From positions 173,462,295 to 173,526,294 of the forward strand of contig OZ023264.1 of NCBI GenBank assembly GCA_964006375.1: a stretch of 64,000 bases of DNA, given 5' to 3'. The notes beneath the pieces are model-generated. The model was not told the origin of the DNA. It was given only the letters and a program-made list of their open reading frames with translations, and did not search any database. This DNA comes from Tillus elongatus. Its lineage: Eukaryota; Arthropoda; Insecta; Coleoptera; Cleridae. Both the position numbers and the translations under genes were made by a program. The first letter of the stretch is position 1. Every line of letters starts with the position of its first letter. Of the stretch, positions 1 through 10,320 are shown piece after piece.

Positions 1-64
1 CACTATTACAGATAATTTTATTCAATATGGTTTTGAGTTTGTTAGATATTATTTATAAAAAATC

Positions 65-345
65 CAAACGCAGTAAATGCGTTATGGTATCTAATTCTTT
101 TAAAACTTTAGTAACTAGTAAATTTTCTAATAGCAAAGAAACTTATATTCCAGCCTATGCCTATATTTCTATCAACGCCACACGTGTATCAGATTTTATC
201 AAAATTTCCATATTGATTTCCAATATATATTTTTTCTGGAAAAAATTGGTCGGATTGTGCTAGTTAGGAAACTCGTCCAAGAGATTTATGAAAGAAACAT
301 ACTTTTATCAAATTCTGAATACTATTTTAGTGATTTTTTACAATG
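65..345 (+). mobile_element. Decayed HINE-like element, 5' part
   Basis: Starts with a degraded copy of the 5' terminus seen at 38948 and 28266 (here CGCAGTAAATGCGTTATGG). It continues into body sequence resembling the stretch before the (TA)n core of those copies, with the phrases TTTTTCTGG and ACTCGTCCAAG. The microsatellite and 3' hairpin are missing. Assignment is by comparison within the window. Confidence 0.5.
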
Positions 346-1608
346 AAAATTTACTGAAACGATTTGATACTTGCTGAAGAGGGCTTCCTCGACTTTCTAG
401 GTAAAGACAAAGACAAGTCTTGTAGCCTAATGCAACCAAAAATGTCAAACATGTTTATTATTAGGTTGGCTAGTGAGGAAAAAAGTAATTAACTCTAAAT
501 CCCGAAAGAGAGAAAATCAGAATAAAGTGAGTGTGTTCCAATCAAAATAAAACTTTTTTCTGTACCCTGCTTTAAAAAGGTCCGATGTTCGTAACAGAAT
601 TCAACCACTGCAATTACTAGTTAGAGGCCAGAGGTCCCGTCGTTATTAACTTTTTTCTTACAGCCATTTAGAATTAGATACTCGCATCATGGGATATTAA
701 AGTGAAAATTCGATCGAATCGTGTCACTTGGATGGCAGGGCTTGTAGTAATTAACGACGTTAAATTAAAAAGAGCCGATTGTACTGGGAGTGATTGAGTA
801 CTAAAAGATTCCCCTTTGTTTTCCACTAGTCATATACAGAGAAATTAGGACGGCTTTTCCCGCTGCAGTAAAAGACTCTTTACCGTAATGAATTACGTGT
901 CGTAAAATAATGAAAGAGCTGTGAACATTGAAATTGAGTCTGTTAATTCGAGTCCAGTGGATCTGATCAATACTGAAAAGGGGTATAGAGGCGATGAAAA
1001 GGCCTTAATCTCTAGAATTGTTTTTCATATAAACCAAATAGAACGCTATCGATTAATTTTCAATCAGACAGCGAAAACTCCCAAGGGTCGATGATTGAAA
1101 TATATCTTAGCGACTTTTAGCACCATTTTCCTTCCCCCTGGAGAATAAAATATTTCCGTCACAATGAAAAGAATGGAAAAATGTGTCGTCGCCGGAAGAA
1201 AAAGCGATGTATACAATGTAAGAAAGGCGGGATGATAAATGCTGGAAGGGGATTCTAGACGCATTGTAATGAAGAGCAGAGGACGGGAGAATTTATTCCA
1301 GTCAGCTTAATAAATGCACGTGTTTTTAGACCTGTATATGCGGATTTACAGAAATATGTGCAAGCTTTTACAGCTTCCGACCCTAGAAGCATTTCTTTGC
1401 TTACTACGAGACGGATTTACCCAAACAGCTAACATCAAATAAATGACTATGACTCATGCTAACAATGAATAATATGCTCTCCGGCTTTTAATTTTTATAC
1501 AAATTACTTGGTAAAACATTATATTCTACTGCACTTGTTAAACTGCTCCATGCTTATAGTTAGCGCCTTAGTTTTCAAATAAATAGTTAACAAAAGTCTA
1601 AAAAAATG
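346..1608. other. Unassigned AT-rich sequence
   Basis: I find no convincing coding region, RNA gene or recognisable element here. The open frames are short and have no family resemblance. Confidence 0.5.
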
Positions 1609-2460
1609 CTCGGGACGCAGCAAGTGCGTTATGGTAGTGAATTTTCATAAGAATAACATATTACAGTGACTAAGTCTTATATTTAAAGTTATAAAACATT
1701 ACTTTATTTACTTAGGAAGAGTAAAATATAAGGTAAAGAGAGGCAAGTAAAAACATGATTTCTATCATTAAGATTTATACAGTAATTTGGATACAAAACT
1801 CAAACAAAGAAATAGATAAAGAGGAAATTTACTCAACAAAAATACACTAAAAAGGTGAACAAAAAATGTTCCTGTGATTCGTGCATTGAAAGAGATTGTG
1901 TGCATGCAGAAGGGGAAGAAGAACCCCCAGGTCGAAGAGGGTTTCTGCCCCACACCTGAAAACACGGGCGGTTGTCCTTTCCCTTGTGCATGCATGCAAC
2001 TACCTGCAAACCCTAAAGCATAAGAAAAATTTCTTAGGAGCAACCCCCAAGAAAGTTACTGGACTTGGGCGAATATGGATGCGCTGCGGGGTAGACAGGG
2101 TTTAAAGGAGGTACTACTGCAAAATGTGAAAAACTTATCTTTTCAAAATCCGACTAAATATTTTATTTACCATTTTCCCTTCAAATTTCCTCCCCGCCCA
2201 GCACTTCCATTCATTCTTGGTCCCCTAACTTTCTTGAGGGTTATTTGCAACAAATTTGCCGTGTGGCTTGTGAATCCAAGGAAGGTATAAGCATGTTTCT
2301 AAAAAAAAAAAAAAAAATCTAAAAAGCCTCCGTGCAGTAAACTGTAAATTTACCGAAATTACCTTTATTTTATTAACAGCTTGGATGAGTTCGTTCATCA
2401 GATCTTAACGGCCAATTTTTCTTAACAAAAAATTAAAAAATATTTTTCTAAACAAAATAT
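1609..2460 (+). mobile_element. Long HINE-like variant, 5' end and body
   Basis: Begins with the family terminus GGACGCAGCAAGTGCG and then GTTATGGTAGTGAATTTTC. The body matches the minus-strand copy at 15540-16303 over about 750 bp, with many substitutions, so it is an older long variant. Inside lies an inverted pair built on AACCCCCAAGAAAGTTA (about 2041-2058) and its complement near 2230-2252. No (TA)n core or 3' hairpin was found downstream. A 69-codon frame at 1896-2105 has a partial counterpart in the other copy and is not called as a gene. Confidence 0.6.
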
Positions 2461-3660
2461 CTCTCAAATTACGTAAGTGATTGAAACGCAAATTTACAAC
2501 TTAAATAACATAGACAGACGTGGCTGTGTACCAATTTTCAAGTCTTTTATTAAAAGGAAAATAAAGTTATTCGAAATTAATATTAAAATAGTCCTCGACA
2601 TCACTTCAGATACTGTAATGCAATATGTACAATGTTGGATAAAGACAGATAACGTTACTTGTACTGCTATGCTATTTAAATAAATCGTAGATAAAAAACA
2701 ATTGAAGTCGCATTATTGCAACATGTCGGAATGTAGAACATTGAGATAATTACGACAGGGACGCCACCTGGGTGTGGAACCAAGTAGTATGTCGTCACGA
2801 CACCTCTAGTTAGGATAGAATGTTATAGACAGAGACTGTGGACAACGTATGATATTTTACAACTGACTTTTAACTAACCTAACATATTTACAACATGGAT
2901 ATAAAAATTGAAAATAAATATTGGACAATGGTTATATATGTAAATGGTAAGCAATGACTTAAAACAATCCAATTTTGCGTAAAATAGGAAATCGGTATAT
3001 CAGTAAATTATATTCTAAGAGCAGTGTTAACACTTGGTTTTTAATGTTTCTTAATTGAGCCACGACAGGACCCCTTAGATATGATTTTTATTGTATAACC
3101 GGGGGAAATAACTCATGCATTATGTAGTAGCAGGAACAGTATCAGCATTTTTAGTGAATTTTTATTATTATAGTTTGTCTCCGTGCAGTAGACAATATTT
3201 GTTAGGTTCGTTGTGTTATGTTTAGTACCACGGGCGTCAATCTTCTTTGCAAGTATCAAGACCTGCTTATAAAATGAGAACCATACCTACTACTGATGGA
3301 TAAGTTACTAGATTCATCATTTTTATTATATATTTATATATGATGTCGCAGGTTAATTGGTCAATTTTTTTAAAATAAATAGCACAAACGTATTTTTGTA
3401 TTTCACATATTGTATGTTTCAAACAGTACAGTCTGCCGCTTACAATTAGACATACCTAAGTTTGTTAACCATCCAAGCCTAAACTGTGATTTTTTATTAG
3501 ATTTTATAAATGTGTTTTACTAATTTTTGTGTGCAAACAGTTAGAAGTGATTTTTTAATCAAACTGATGGCTGTTAGCACGATCTAAATGTCTTCTCTAC
3601 TTTTAAGCATGTGTAGCCCCAATGTTAATTAAGGGCCCTCCTTTATTATACTTACTTAGC
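2461..3660. other. Unassigned AT-rich sequence
   Basis: No supported gene. A short phrase near 3175 (CTCCGTGCAGTA) repeats one at about 2325, so part of this may be further decayed element sequence. Confidence 0.4.
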
Positions 3661-3665
3661 TTGTG

Positions 3666-3668
<3 letters not shown>

Positions 3669-3756
<88 letters not shown>
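3669..3756. repeat. (TA)n microsatellite, left border of PLE-A array
   Basis: Pure TA dinucleotide tract of about 88 bp that directly abuts the truncated N-terminal coding sequence of the leftmost family A fragment. Confidence 0.95.
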
Positions 3757-3760
<4 letters not shown>

Positions 3761-3844
3761 CATGCTTGGTTCTCGGGTTAAACCGCGTCCAGAATTTATG
3801 GAAACTCGACGTTTCGGCTCCTGTTTTGGAGCCATTTTCAAGAG
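3757..3844 (-). pseudogene. PLE-A leftmost fragment: 5' end of a further copy (pLTR-like)
   Basis: On the minus strand this carries the first 27 or so codons of the family A protein (MAPKQEPKRR, then GRGLTREPS), after which the frame enters (TA)n. It is the downstream partial terminal repeat of the full copy at 4166-6898, because PLEs usually end with a repeated piece of their own 5' end. The hammerhead-like hairpin at 3808-3842 lies within it. The 3' junction with TA is abrupt. Confidence 0.85.
3808..3842 (-). ncRNA. Hammerhead-like hairpin, PLE-A
   Basis: Read on the minus strand: CTTGAAAAT, stem GGCTCC, loop AAAACA, stem GGAGCC, then GAAAC and GTC. This has the order of a hammerhead core with a minimal helix III, as reported for PLE terminal repeats. 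It departs from the CUGANGA consensus. Confidence 0.5.
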
Positions 3845-4194
3845 GTAAAGGAAATATGTAAGGACACTCTAAGGCCTCAATCTGCCTACTCCTTACAGTG
3901 ATGGACAAAGGTGGGTAAAGGAAATATGTAAGGACACTCTAAGGCCTCAATCTGCCTACTCCTTAGAGTGGTGGACAAATGTGGGTAAAGGAAATATGTA
4001 AGGACACTCTAAGGCCTCAATCTGCCTACTCCTTAGAGTGATGGACAAAGGTGGGTAAAGGAAATATGTAAGGACACTCTAAGGCCTCAATCTGCCTACT
4101 CCTTAGAGTGGTGGACAAAGGTAGGTAAAGGAAATATGTAAGGACACTCTAAGGCCTCAATCTGCCTACTTCTTAGAGTGGTGGATAAAGGTAG
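3845..4194 (-). repeat. Five 70-bp tandem repeats, PLE-A 3' region (unit 1)
   Basis: Units start at 3845, 3915, 3985, 4055 and 4125, an exact 70-bp period. Each carries the 10-bp inverted repeat CACTCTAAGG and CCTTAGAGTG around a 16-nt loop. The last unit overlaps the stop-codon end of the copy 1 ORF. Confidence 0.95.
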
Positions 4195-6898
4195 GTTGGG
4201 TTGTTGTAGCTCGATTACGGGGCCTCAATCTGCCTACTCCCCAAATCTCGCTGGAAATCGTCTGTGAGGTCTTAGTGTGTTCAACCCTAGGCCTCAGAGA
4301 GATCTGGCAGTTCGTTGCAAGTCTTGTCTTATATAGGTCGTTTCGTCTACCTGTTGCGTCATCAGTGAAAGTAGTGGGGTCACCGTCAATTAAGTGGGGG
4401 GATAATGATGCAACAAAATTGTCTGTGGAATTCATTTCCCTTTTGTGTGTTTGCAAAGAAGATATAATAGGTTTCCAAGTAGTCGGAAGGCGAAGACCAT
4501 CATCTCTCTTATTTAAACAATCGGGACGTTTTTCAATCTCGATTGCTTCGCGGATAATTCTCGTTTTGAAATTGTAAACCGGTGCTATTGTTTTGGCATT
4601 ATCGAAGTCTATTTTGTGCCCTGTATGAATATGATGCATGGCCAGCGCCGATGAGGGGTCGGATTTTCTAACTGCGAGGGTGTGTTCGTATATTCTATTG
4701 TGGATGCGTCTGTTTGTTTGTCCTACGTAAGTTCGGGAACAGTCGGAACAAGGAATTTCGTAAACTCCGTGGGATTCGTTTGGAATCGTATCCTTGGGAG
4801 TTTTTATAAGATTTGATAGTTTTTGGTCTGTTGTGAATACGGTTTTGATATTATGGGTTCTGAAAATTCGGCTGATTTTGTCGGTGACACCCTTAATGTA
4901 TGGTAAAAACGCTGTGTGTTGTTGTGTGGACGCTGTTTGTTCTTGTTGTGGTGTAGTGGTTTGTTGTTGTGCGTTTCTAATGTTTCGTAGTATGTGATTG
5001 TTGTCGTATCCGTTTTCTAGCAATGTCTGTCTTAAAAAGCTTAATTCTGTCTGTTTGTTGTTGTTGTCCGTTAGTCTAAGGGATCGTGTTACTAATGTTC
5101 GAACCACGGAATTTAGTTGCGATGGGTGATGGTGAGATTGAGCGTTAAGATACCGATTAGTGTGGGTTGGTTTTCGGTAGACAGTGTAAGAAAATCCTCT
5201 GACTGGGTTTTTAGTGATGCGTACATCTAAGAAAGGCAAAGAAAAATTATTTTCCATTTCCATGGTGAACTGGATTTGGGGGTTGATGTTATTTAGGTAA
5301 GAAAGGAATTCGTCTAGAGATTCTTTGCCGTGTGGCCAGACAGCGAAAATGTCGTCAACGTATCTTAACCAACACGTTGGTTTAAGTTGGGATGAATTAA
5401 GGACTTGTGTCTCAAAGTTTTCCATGAAAATGTTGGCCAATGCAGGAGAGAGGGGTGAACCCATTGGAGCACCTCGAACTTGTTTGTAAAATTTGTTTTG
5501 AAAAAGGAAATAAGTGTTAGATGTGCAGTGTTCCACAAGAGCTAAGGTATCGTGGGAAATTTTGTGTTTATTTTTGAGAATGTCAAGGGTTTCTGATAGT
5601 GGTATATTGGTGAATAAGGAAACTATATCAAAGCTAACTAGGATGTCGTTTTGAGAAATGGTGTTGTTTTGAAGAAGGTCGATGAAATGGGTGGAGTTTT
5701 TGACATAGGATGTAGCGTTTTCTACTAATGGTTGGAGAGTTTTGGCTAGATGTTTTGCAAGTTTTTGTGTGGGTGAACGGTGGGCACTTACGATAGGGCG
5801 AAGGGGAATATCAGGCTTATGGATTTTTGGGAGACCATATTTTCTAGGGATGCGAGATGATTTTTCGCGGGGGATTAGTTCTTTTTTGAGGTCAGGATTG
5901 AGTTGGGAGTTGTTGATGATAGTTTTGGTTTTCTTTTCCAGATAAGTTGTAGGGTCGTTAGGGATTTGTTTGTAGTCTGTGTTGTTTAGTATATTGTCCA
6001 TCTTTTGTATATAGTCTGTTTTGTCAAGTATGACTGTAGCGTTGCCTTTGTCTGCTGGTAGGATTATAATTTCTGTGTTTCGGTTTAGGTCTCTGATTGA
6101 CTGTCGTTCGTGAGGAGAAAGGTTGGAAGGTGGAAGTTTGGCAGAACGTAATATTCTTGCAATGTCTTGTCTCGTAATTTCAGCTTCGTCAGTCGGTAAG
6201 TGTGTTATTGCATCTTCTGATTGAGAAATTATCTTTTCTATTGGGATGAATTTAGGGGTTGGTGCAAAATTAAAACCTTTGGATAGGACTTTGATGGCGA
6301 CGTCACTTATGGTGGAATTTGAAAGGTTGTGAACTACTATAGGAGGATTGGCATTATGTGTGTGTTGTGTGAGATTTTTGTTGTCTAGAAGCTGCTGTAA
6401 TTTTCTTTTTTGTACGTCCGTCTTTTGTTGTGTAACATGTTCTGATTTACTATGTGAAAGTCTGTCTAGAGTCTCCCAAAGTGTAGGGTGTATTTTGTAT
6501 GTGTGTATTTTTATGTACGTGTCGTAAAGCAGTGTGTTGGTAGTGTTAAGGTGTCGTCTTGTCTCGTGAATGGAATTTCTAAGGAGAGCAAAGCCTGTTC
6601 GTTTTAAAATGTTGGAGACGTTATGTGATTTGGTGTGATGTTTAAGTTGAAAAGATTTTGGGACCACGTGATGATCACGGCAGGCTTTTAGAAAGGTGAG
6701 GTCACAAAGGAGACGGGATTTGCGGATAAGGAGTTTGGTGAAAATTTTGGTAGAAGATAAAAGTTCCTCCCCGTAGAGGCGAATTAAATGTTCAGAAAGA
6801 TTTCCGCGGTCTTTAATGTGAGACATGCTTGGTTCTCGGGTTAAACCGCGTCCAGAATTTATGGAAACTCGACGTTTCGGCTCCTGTTTTGGAGCCAT
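4166..6898 (-). CDS. Penelope-like retroelement protein (RT + GIY-YIG), PLE-A copy 1
   Basis: Full-length PLE polyprotein of about 910 residues: reverse transcriptase followed by a GIY-YIG endonuclease, the domain order of EN+ Penelope-like elements. Numbered from the Met of MSHIKD (6826), visible motifs are KYGLPKIHKP, FDIVSLFTNIPL near 399, GAPMGSPLSPALANIFME near 452, the RT catalytic YVDD near 489, and the endonuclease GVYEIPCSDCSRTYVGQ near 687. A CxxC pair sits in the GVY segment. The upstream ATG (MAPKQEP, 6898) lies inside the hammerhead-like hairpin, so MSHIKD may be the true start. The frame is open throughout and nearly identical to copies 2 and 5, which implies recent activity. 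It is followed head-to-tail by copy 2 with a 3063-bp period. Confidence 0.95.
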   Translation of the reverse strand: MAPKQEPKRRVSINSGRGLTREPSMSHIKDRGNLSEHLIRLYGEELLSSTKIFTKLLIRKSRLLCDLTFLKACRDHHVVPKSFQLKHHTKSHNVSNILKRTGFALLRNSIHETRRHLNTTNTLLYDTYIKIHTYKIHPTLWETLDRLSHSKSEHVTQQKTDVQKRKLQQLLDNKNLTQHTHNANPPIVVHNLSNSTISDVAIKVLSKGFNFAPTPKFIPIEKIISQSEDAITHLPTDEAEITRQDIARILRSAKLPPSNLSPHERQSIRDLNRNTEIIILPADKGNATVILDKTDYIQKMDNILNNTDYKQIPNDPTTYLEKKTKTIINNSQLNPDLKKELIPREKSSRIPRKYGLPKIHKPDIPLRPIVSAHRSPTQKLAKHLAKTLQPLVENATSYVKNSTHFIDLLQNNTISQNDILVSFDIVSLFTNIPLSETLDILKNKHKISHDTLALVEHCTSNTYFLFQNKFYKQVRGAPMGSPLSPALANIFMENFETQVLNSSQLKPTCWLRYVDDIFAVWPHGKESLDEFLSYLNNINPQIQFTMEMENNFSLPFLDVRITKNPVRGFSYTVYRKPTHTNRYLNAQSHHHPSQLNSVVRTLVTRSLRLTDNNNKQTELSFLRQTLLENGYDNNHILRNIRNAQQQTTTPQQEQTASTQQHTAFLPYIKGVTDKISRIFRTHNIKTVFTTDQKLSNLIKTPKDTIPNESHGVYEIPCSDCSRTYVGQTNRRIHNRIYEHTLAVRKSDPSSALAMHHIHTGHKIDFDNAKTIAPVYNFKTRIIREAIEIEKRPDCLNKRDDGLRLPTTWKPIISSLQTHKREMNSTDNFVASLSPHLIDGDPTTFTDDATGRRNDLYKTRLATNCQISLRPRVEHTKTSQTISSEIWGVGRLRPRNRATTTQPTFIHHSKK

Positions 6899-6905
6899 TT
6901 TCAAG
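6871..6905 (-). ncRNA. Hammerhead-like hairpin, PLE-A copy 1
   Basis: Same minus-strand motif as at 3808-3842, exactly 3063 bp away. It overlaps the upstream ATG of the copy 1 ORF. Confidence 0.5.
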
Positions 6906-6907
6906 AG

Positions 6908-7257
6908 GTAAAGGAAATATGTAAGGACACTCTAAGGCCTCAATCTGCCTACTCCTTAGAGTGATGGACAAAGGTGGGTAAAGGAAATATGTAAGGACAC
7001 TCTAAGGCCTCAATCTGCCTACTCCTTAGAGTGGTGGACAAATGTGGGTAAAGGAAATATGTAAGGACACTCTAAGGCCTCAATCTGCCTACTCCTTAGA
7101 GTGATGGACAAAGGTGGGTAAAGGAAATATGTAAGGACACTCTAAGGCCTCAATCTGCCTACTCCTTACAGTGGTGGACAAAGGTAGGTAAAGGAAATAT
7201 GTAAGGACACTCTAAGGCCTCAATCTGCCTACTTCTTAGAGTGGTGGATAAAGGTAG
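6908..7257 (-). repeat. Five 70-bp tandem repeats between PLE-A copies 1 and 2
   Basis: Units start at 6908, 6978, 7048, 7118 and 7188. They form the 3' region of copy 2 and the 5' leader of copy 1, as expected for head-to-tail PLE units sharing a terminal repeat. The 10-bp inverted repeat is kept in four units; the unit at 7118 has CCTTACAGTG in place of CCTTAGAGTG. Confidence 0.95.
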
Positions 7258-9889
7258 GTTGGGTTGTTGTAGCTCGATTACGGGGCCTCAATCTGCCTAC
7301 TCCCCAAATCTCGCTGGAGATCGTCTGTGAGGTCTTAGTGTGTTCAACCCTAGGCCTCAGAGAGATCTGGCAGTTCGTTGCAAGTCTTGTCTTATATAGG
7401 TCGTTTCGTCTACCTGTTGCGTCATCAGTGAAAGTAGTGGGGTCACCGTCAATTAAGTGGGGGGATAATGATGCAACAAAATTGTCTGTGGAATTCATTT
7501 CCCTTTTGTGTGTTTGCAAAGAAGATATAATAGGTTTCCAAGTAGTCGGAAGGCGAAGACCATCATCTCTCTTATTTAAACAATCGGGACGTTTTTCAAT
7601 CTCGATTGCTTCGCGGATAATTCTCGTTTTGAAATTGTAAACCGGTGCTATTGTTTTGGCATTATCGAAGTCTATTTTGTGCCCTGTATGAATATGATGC
7701 ATGGCCAGCGCCGATGAGGGGTCGGATTTTCTAACTGCGAGGGTGTGTTCGTATATTCTATTGTGGATGCGTCTGTTTGTTTGTCCTACGTAAGTTCGGG
7801 AACAGTCGGAACAAGGAATTTCGTAAACTCCGTGGGATTCGTTTGGAATCGTATCCTTGGGAGTTTTTATAAGATTTGATAGTTTTTGGTCTGTTGTGAA
7901 TACGGTTTTGATATTATGGGTTCTGAAAATTCGGCTGATTTTGTCGGTGACACCCTTAATGTATGGTAAAAACGCTGTGTGTTGTTGTGTGGACGCTGTT
8001 TGTTCTTGTTGTGGTGTAGTGGTTTGTTGTTGTGCGTTTCTAATGTTTCGTAGTATGTGATTGTTGTCGTATCCGTTTTCTAGCAATGTCTGTCTTAAAA
8101 AGCTTAATTCTGTCTGTTTGTTGTTGTTGTCCGTTAGTCTAAGGGATCGTGTTACTAATGTTCGAACCACGGAATTTAGTTGCGATGGGTGATGGTGAGA
8201 TTGGGCGTTAAGATACCGATTAGTGTGGGTTGGTTTTCGGTAGACAGTGTAAGAAAATCCTCTGACTGGGTTTTTAGTGATGCGTACATCTAAGAAAGGC
8301 AAAGAAAAATTATTTTCCATTTCCATGGTGAACTGGATTTGGGGGTTGATGTTATTTAGGTAAGAAAGGAATTCGTCTAGAGATTCTTTGCCGTGTGGCC
8401 AGACAGCGAAAATGTCGTCAACGTATCTTAACCAACACGTTGGTTTAAGTTGGGATGAATTAAGGACTTGTGTCTCAAAGTTTTCCATGAAAATGTTGGC
8501 CAATGCAGGAGAGAGGGGTGAACCCATTGGAGCACCTCGAACTTGTTTGTAAAATTTGTTTTGAAAAAGGAAATAAGTGTTAGATGTGCAGTGTTCCACA
8601 AGAGCTAAGGTATCGTGGGAAATTTTGTGTTTATTTTTGAGAATGTCAAGGGTTTCTGATAGTGGTATATTGGTGAATAAGGAAACTATATCAAAGCTAA
8701 CTAGGATGTCGTTTTGAGAAATGGTGTTGTTTTGAAGAAGGTCGATGAAATGGGTGGAGTTTTTGACATAGGATGTAGCGTTTTCTACTAATGGTTGGAG
8801 AGTTTTGGCTAGATGTTTTGCAAGTTTTTGTGTGGGTGAACGGTGGGCACTTACGATAGGGCGAAGGGGAATATCAGGCTTATGGATTTTTGGGAGACCA
8901 TATTTTCTAGGGATGCGAGATGATTTTTCGCGGGGGATTAGTTCTTTTTTGAGGTCAGGATTGAGTTGGGAGTTGTTGATGATAGTTTTGGTTTTCTTTT
9001 CCAGATAAGTTGTAGGGTCGTTAGGGATTTGTTTGTAGTCTGTGTTGTTTAGTATATTGTCCATCTTTTGTATATAATCTGTTTTGTCAAGTATGACTGT
9101 AGCGTTGCCTTTGTCTGCTGGTAGGATTATAATTTCTGTGTTTCGGTTTAGGTCTCTGATTGACTGTCGTTCGTGAGGAGAAAGGTTGGAAGGTGGAAGT
9201 TTGGCAGAACGTAATATTCTTGCAATGTCTTGTCTCGTAATTTCAGCTTCGTCAGTCGGTAAGTGTGTTATTGCATCTTCTGATTGAGAAATTATCATTT
9301 CTATTGGGATGAATTTAGGGGTTGGTGCAAAATTAAAACCTTTGGATAGGACTTTGACGGCGACGTCACTTATGGTGGAATTTGAAAGGTTGTGAACTAC
9401 TATAGGAGGATTGGCATTATGTGTGTGTTGTGTGAGATTTTTGTTGTCTAGAAGCTGCTGTAATTTTCTTTTTTGTACGTCCGTCTTATGTTGTGTAACA
9501 TGTTCTGATTTACTATGTGAAAGTCTGTCTAGAGTCTCCCAAAGTGTAGGGTGTATTTTGTATGTGTGTATTTTTATGTACGTGTCGTAAAGCAGTGTGT
9601 TGGTAGTGTTAAGGTGTCGTCTTGTCTCGTGAATGGAATTTCTAAGGAGAGCAAAACCTGTTCGTTTTAAAATGTTGGAGACGTTATGTGATTTGGTGTG
9701 ATGTTTAAGTTGAAAAGATTTTGGGACCACGTGATGATCACGGCAGGCTTTTAGAAAGGTGAGGTCACAAAGGAGACGGGATTTGCGGATAAGGAGTTTG
9801 GTGAAAATTTTGGTAGAAGATAAAAGTTCCTCCCCGTAGAGGCGAATTAAATGTTCAGAAAGATTTCCGCGGTCTTTAATGTGAGACAT
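7229..9889 (-). CDS. Penelope-like retroelement protein (RT + GIY-YIG), PLE-A copy 2
   Basis: Second full-length copy, 886 residues from MSHIKD, with the same RT motifs (YVDD in WLRYVDDIFAVW) and C-terminal GIY-YIG as copy 1. Upstream of this Met, the CGA codon of GRGLTRE has become TGA (plus-strand 9899-9901), so initiation at the MAPK start would give only a 20-odd residue peptide. All downstream codons remain open, which supports MSHIKD as the functional start. A few replacements separate it from copy 1 (for example QHKTD for QQKTD, SDVAV for SDVAI, IEMII for IEKII). The change to TGA at a CpG is typical of cytosine deamination. Confidence 0.95.
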   Translation of the reverse strand: MSHIKDRGNLSEHLIRLYGEELLSSTKIFTKLLIRKSRLLCDLTFLKACRDHHVVPKSFQLKHHTKSHNVSNILKRTGFALLRNSIHETRRHLNTTNTLLYDTYIKIHTYKIHPTLWETLDRLSHSKSEHVTQHKTDVQKRKLQQLLDNKNLTQHTHNANPPIVVHNLSNSTISDVAVKVLSKGFNFAPTPKFIPIEMIISQSEDAITHLPTDEAEITRQDIARILRSAKLPPSNLSPHERQSIRDLNRNTEIIILPADKGNATVILDKTDYIQKMDNILNNTDYKQIPNDPTTYLEKKTKTIINNSQLNPDLKKELIPREKSSRIPRKYGLPKIHKPDIPLRPIVSAHRSPTQKLAKHLAKTLQPLVENATSYVKNSTHFIDLLQNNTISQNDILVSFDIVSLFTNIPLSETLDILKNKHKISHDTLALVEHCTSNTYFLFQNKFYKQVRGAPMGSPLSPALANIFMENFETQVLNSSQLKPTCWLRYVDDIFAVWPHGKESLDEFLSYLNNINPQIQFTMEMENNFSLPFLDVRITKNPVRGFSYTVYRKPTHTNRYLNAQSHHHPSQLNSVVRTLVTRSLRLTDNNNKQTELSFLRQTLLENGYDNNHILRNIRNAQQQTTTPQQEQTASTQQHTAFLPYIKGVTDKISRIFRTHNIKTVFTTDQKLSNLIKTPKDTIPNESHGVYEIPCSDCSRTYVGQTNRRIHNRIYEHTLAVRKSDPSSALAMHHIHTGHKIDFDNAKTIAPVYNFKTRIIREAIEIEKRPDCLNKRDDGLRLPTTWKPIISSLQTHKREMNSTDNFVASLSPHLIDGDPTTFTDDATGRRNDLYKTRLATNCQISLRPRVEHTKTSQTISSEIWGVGRLRPRNRATTTQPTFIHHSKK

Positions 9890-9933
9890 GCTTGGTTCTC
9901 AGGTTAAACCGCGTCCAGAATTTATGGAAACTC

Positions 9934-9968
9934 GACGTTTCGGCTCCTGTTTTGGAGCCATTTTCAAG
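9934..9968 (-). ncRNA. Hammerhead-like hairpin, PLE-A copy 2
   Basis: Same minus-strand motif, 3063 bp from the copy 1 hairpin. The premature TGA of copy 2 lies downstream of it. Confidence 0.5.
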
Positions 9969-9970
9969 AG

Positions 9971-10320
9971 GTAAAGGAAATATGTAAGGACACTCTAAGG
10001 CCTCAATCTGCCTACTCCTTAGAGTGATGGACAAAGGTGGGTAAAGGAAATATGTAAGGACACTCTAAGGCCTCAATCTGCCTACTCCTTAGAGTGGTGG
10101 ACAAATGTGGGTAAAGGAAATATGTAAGGACACTCTAAGGCCTCAATCTGCCTACTCCTTAGAGTGATGGACAAAGGTGGGTAAAGGAAATATGTAAGGA
10201 CACTCTAAGGCCTCAATCTGCCTACTCCTTAGAGTGGTGGACAAAGGTAGGTAAAGGAAATATGTAAGGACACTCTAAGGCCTCAATCTTCCTACTTCTT
10301 AGAGTGGTGGATAAAGGTAG
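9971..10320 (-). repeat. Five 70-bp tandem repeats between PLE-A copies 2 and 3
   Basis: Same 70-bp units with internal 10-bp dyads, at 9971 onward. The last overlaps the end of the truncated copy 3 ORF. Confidence 0.95.

Noticed and set aside
3603..3908. Open frames made of alternating Tyr-Ile across (TA)n, here and at about 30 other sites
   Set aside because: Any TA repeat reads as Tyr-Ile with no stop in either direction; these frames reflect the microsatellite, not coding.
4275..4577. Open frames of 60-100 codons antisense to the PLE-A ORFs, repeated in each copy
   Set aside because: They recur only because the PLE copies are near-identical and lie opposite a strong coding frame; no independent support.
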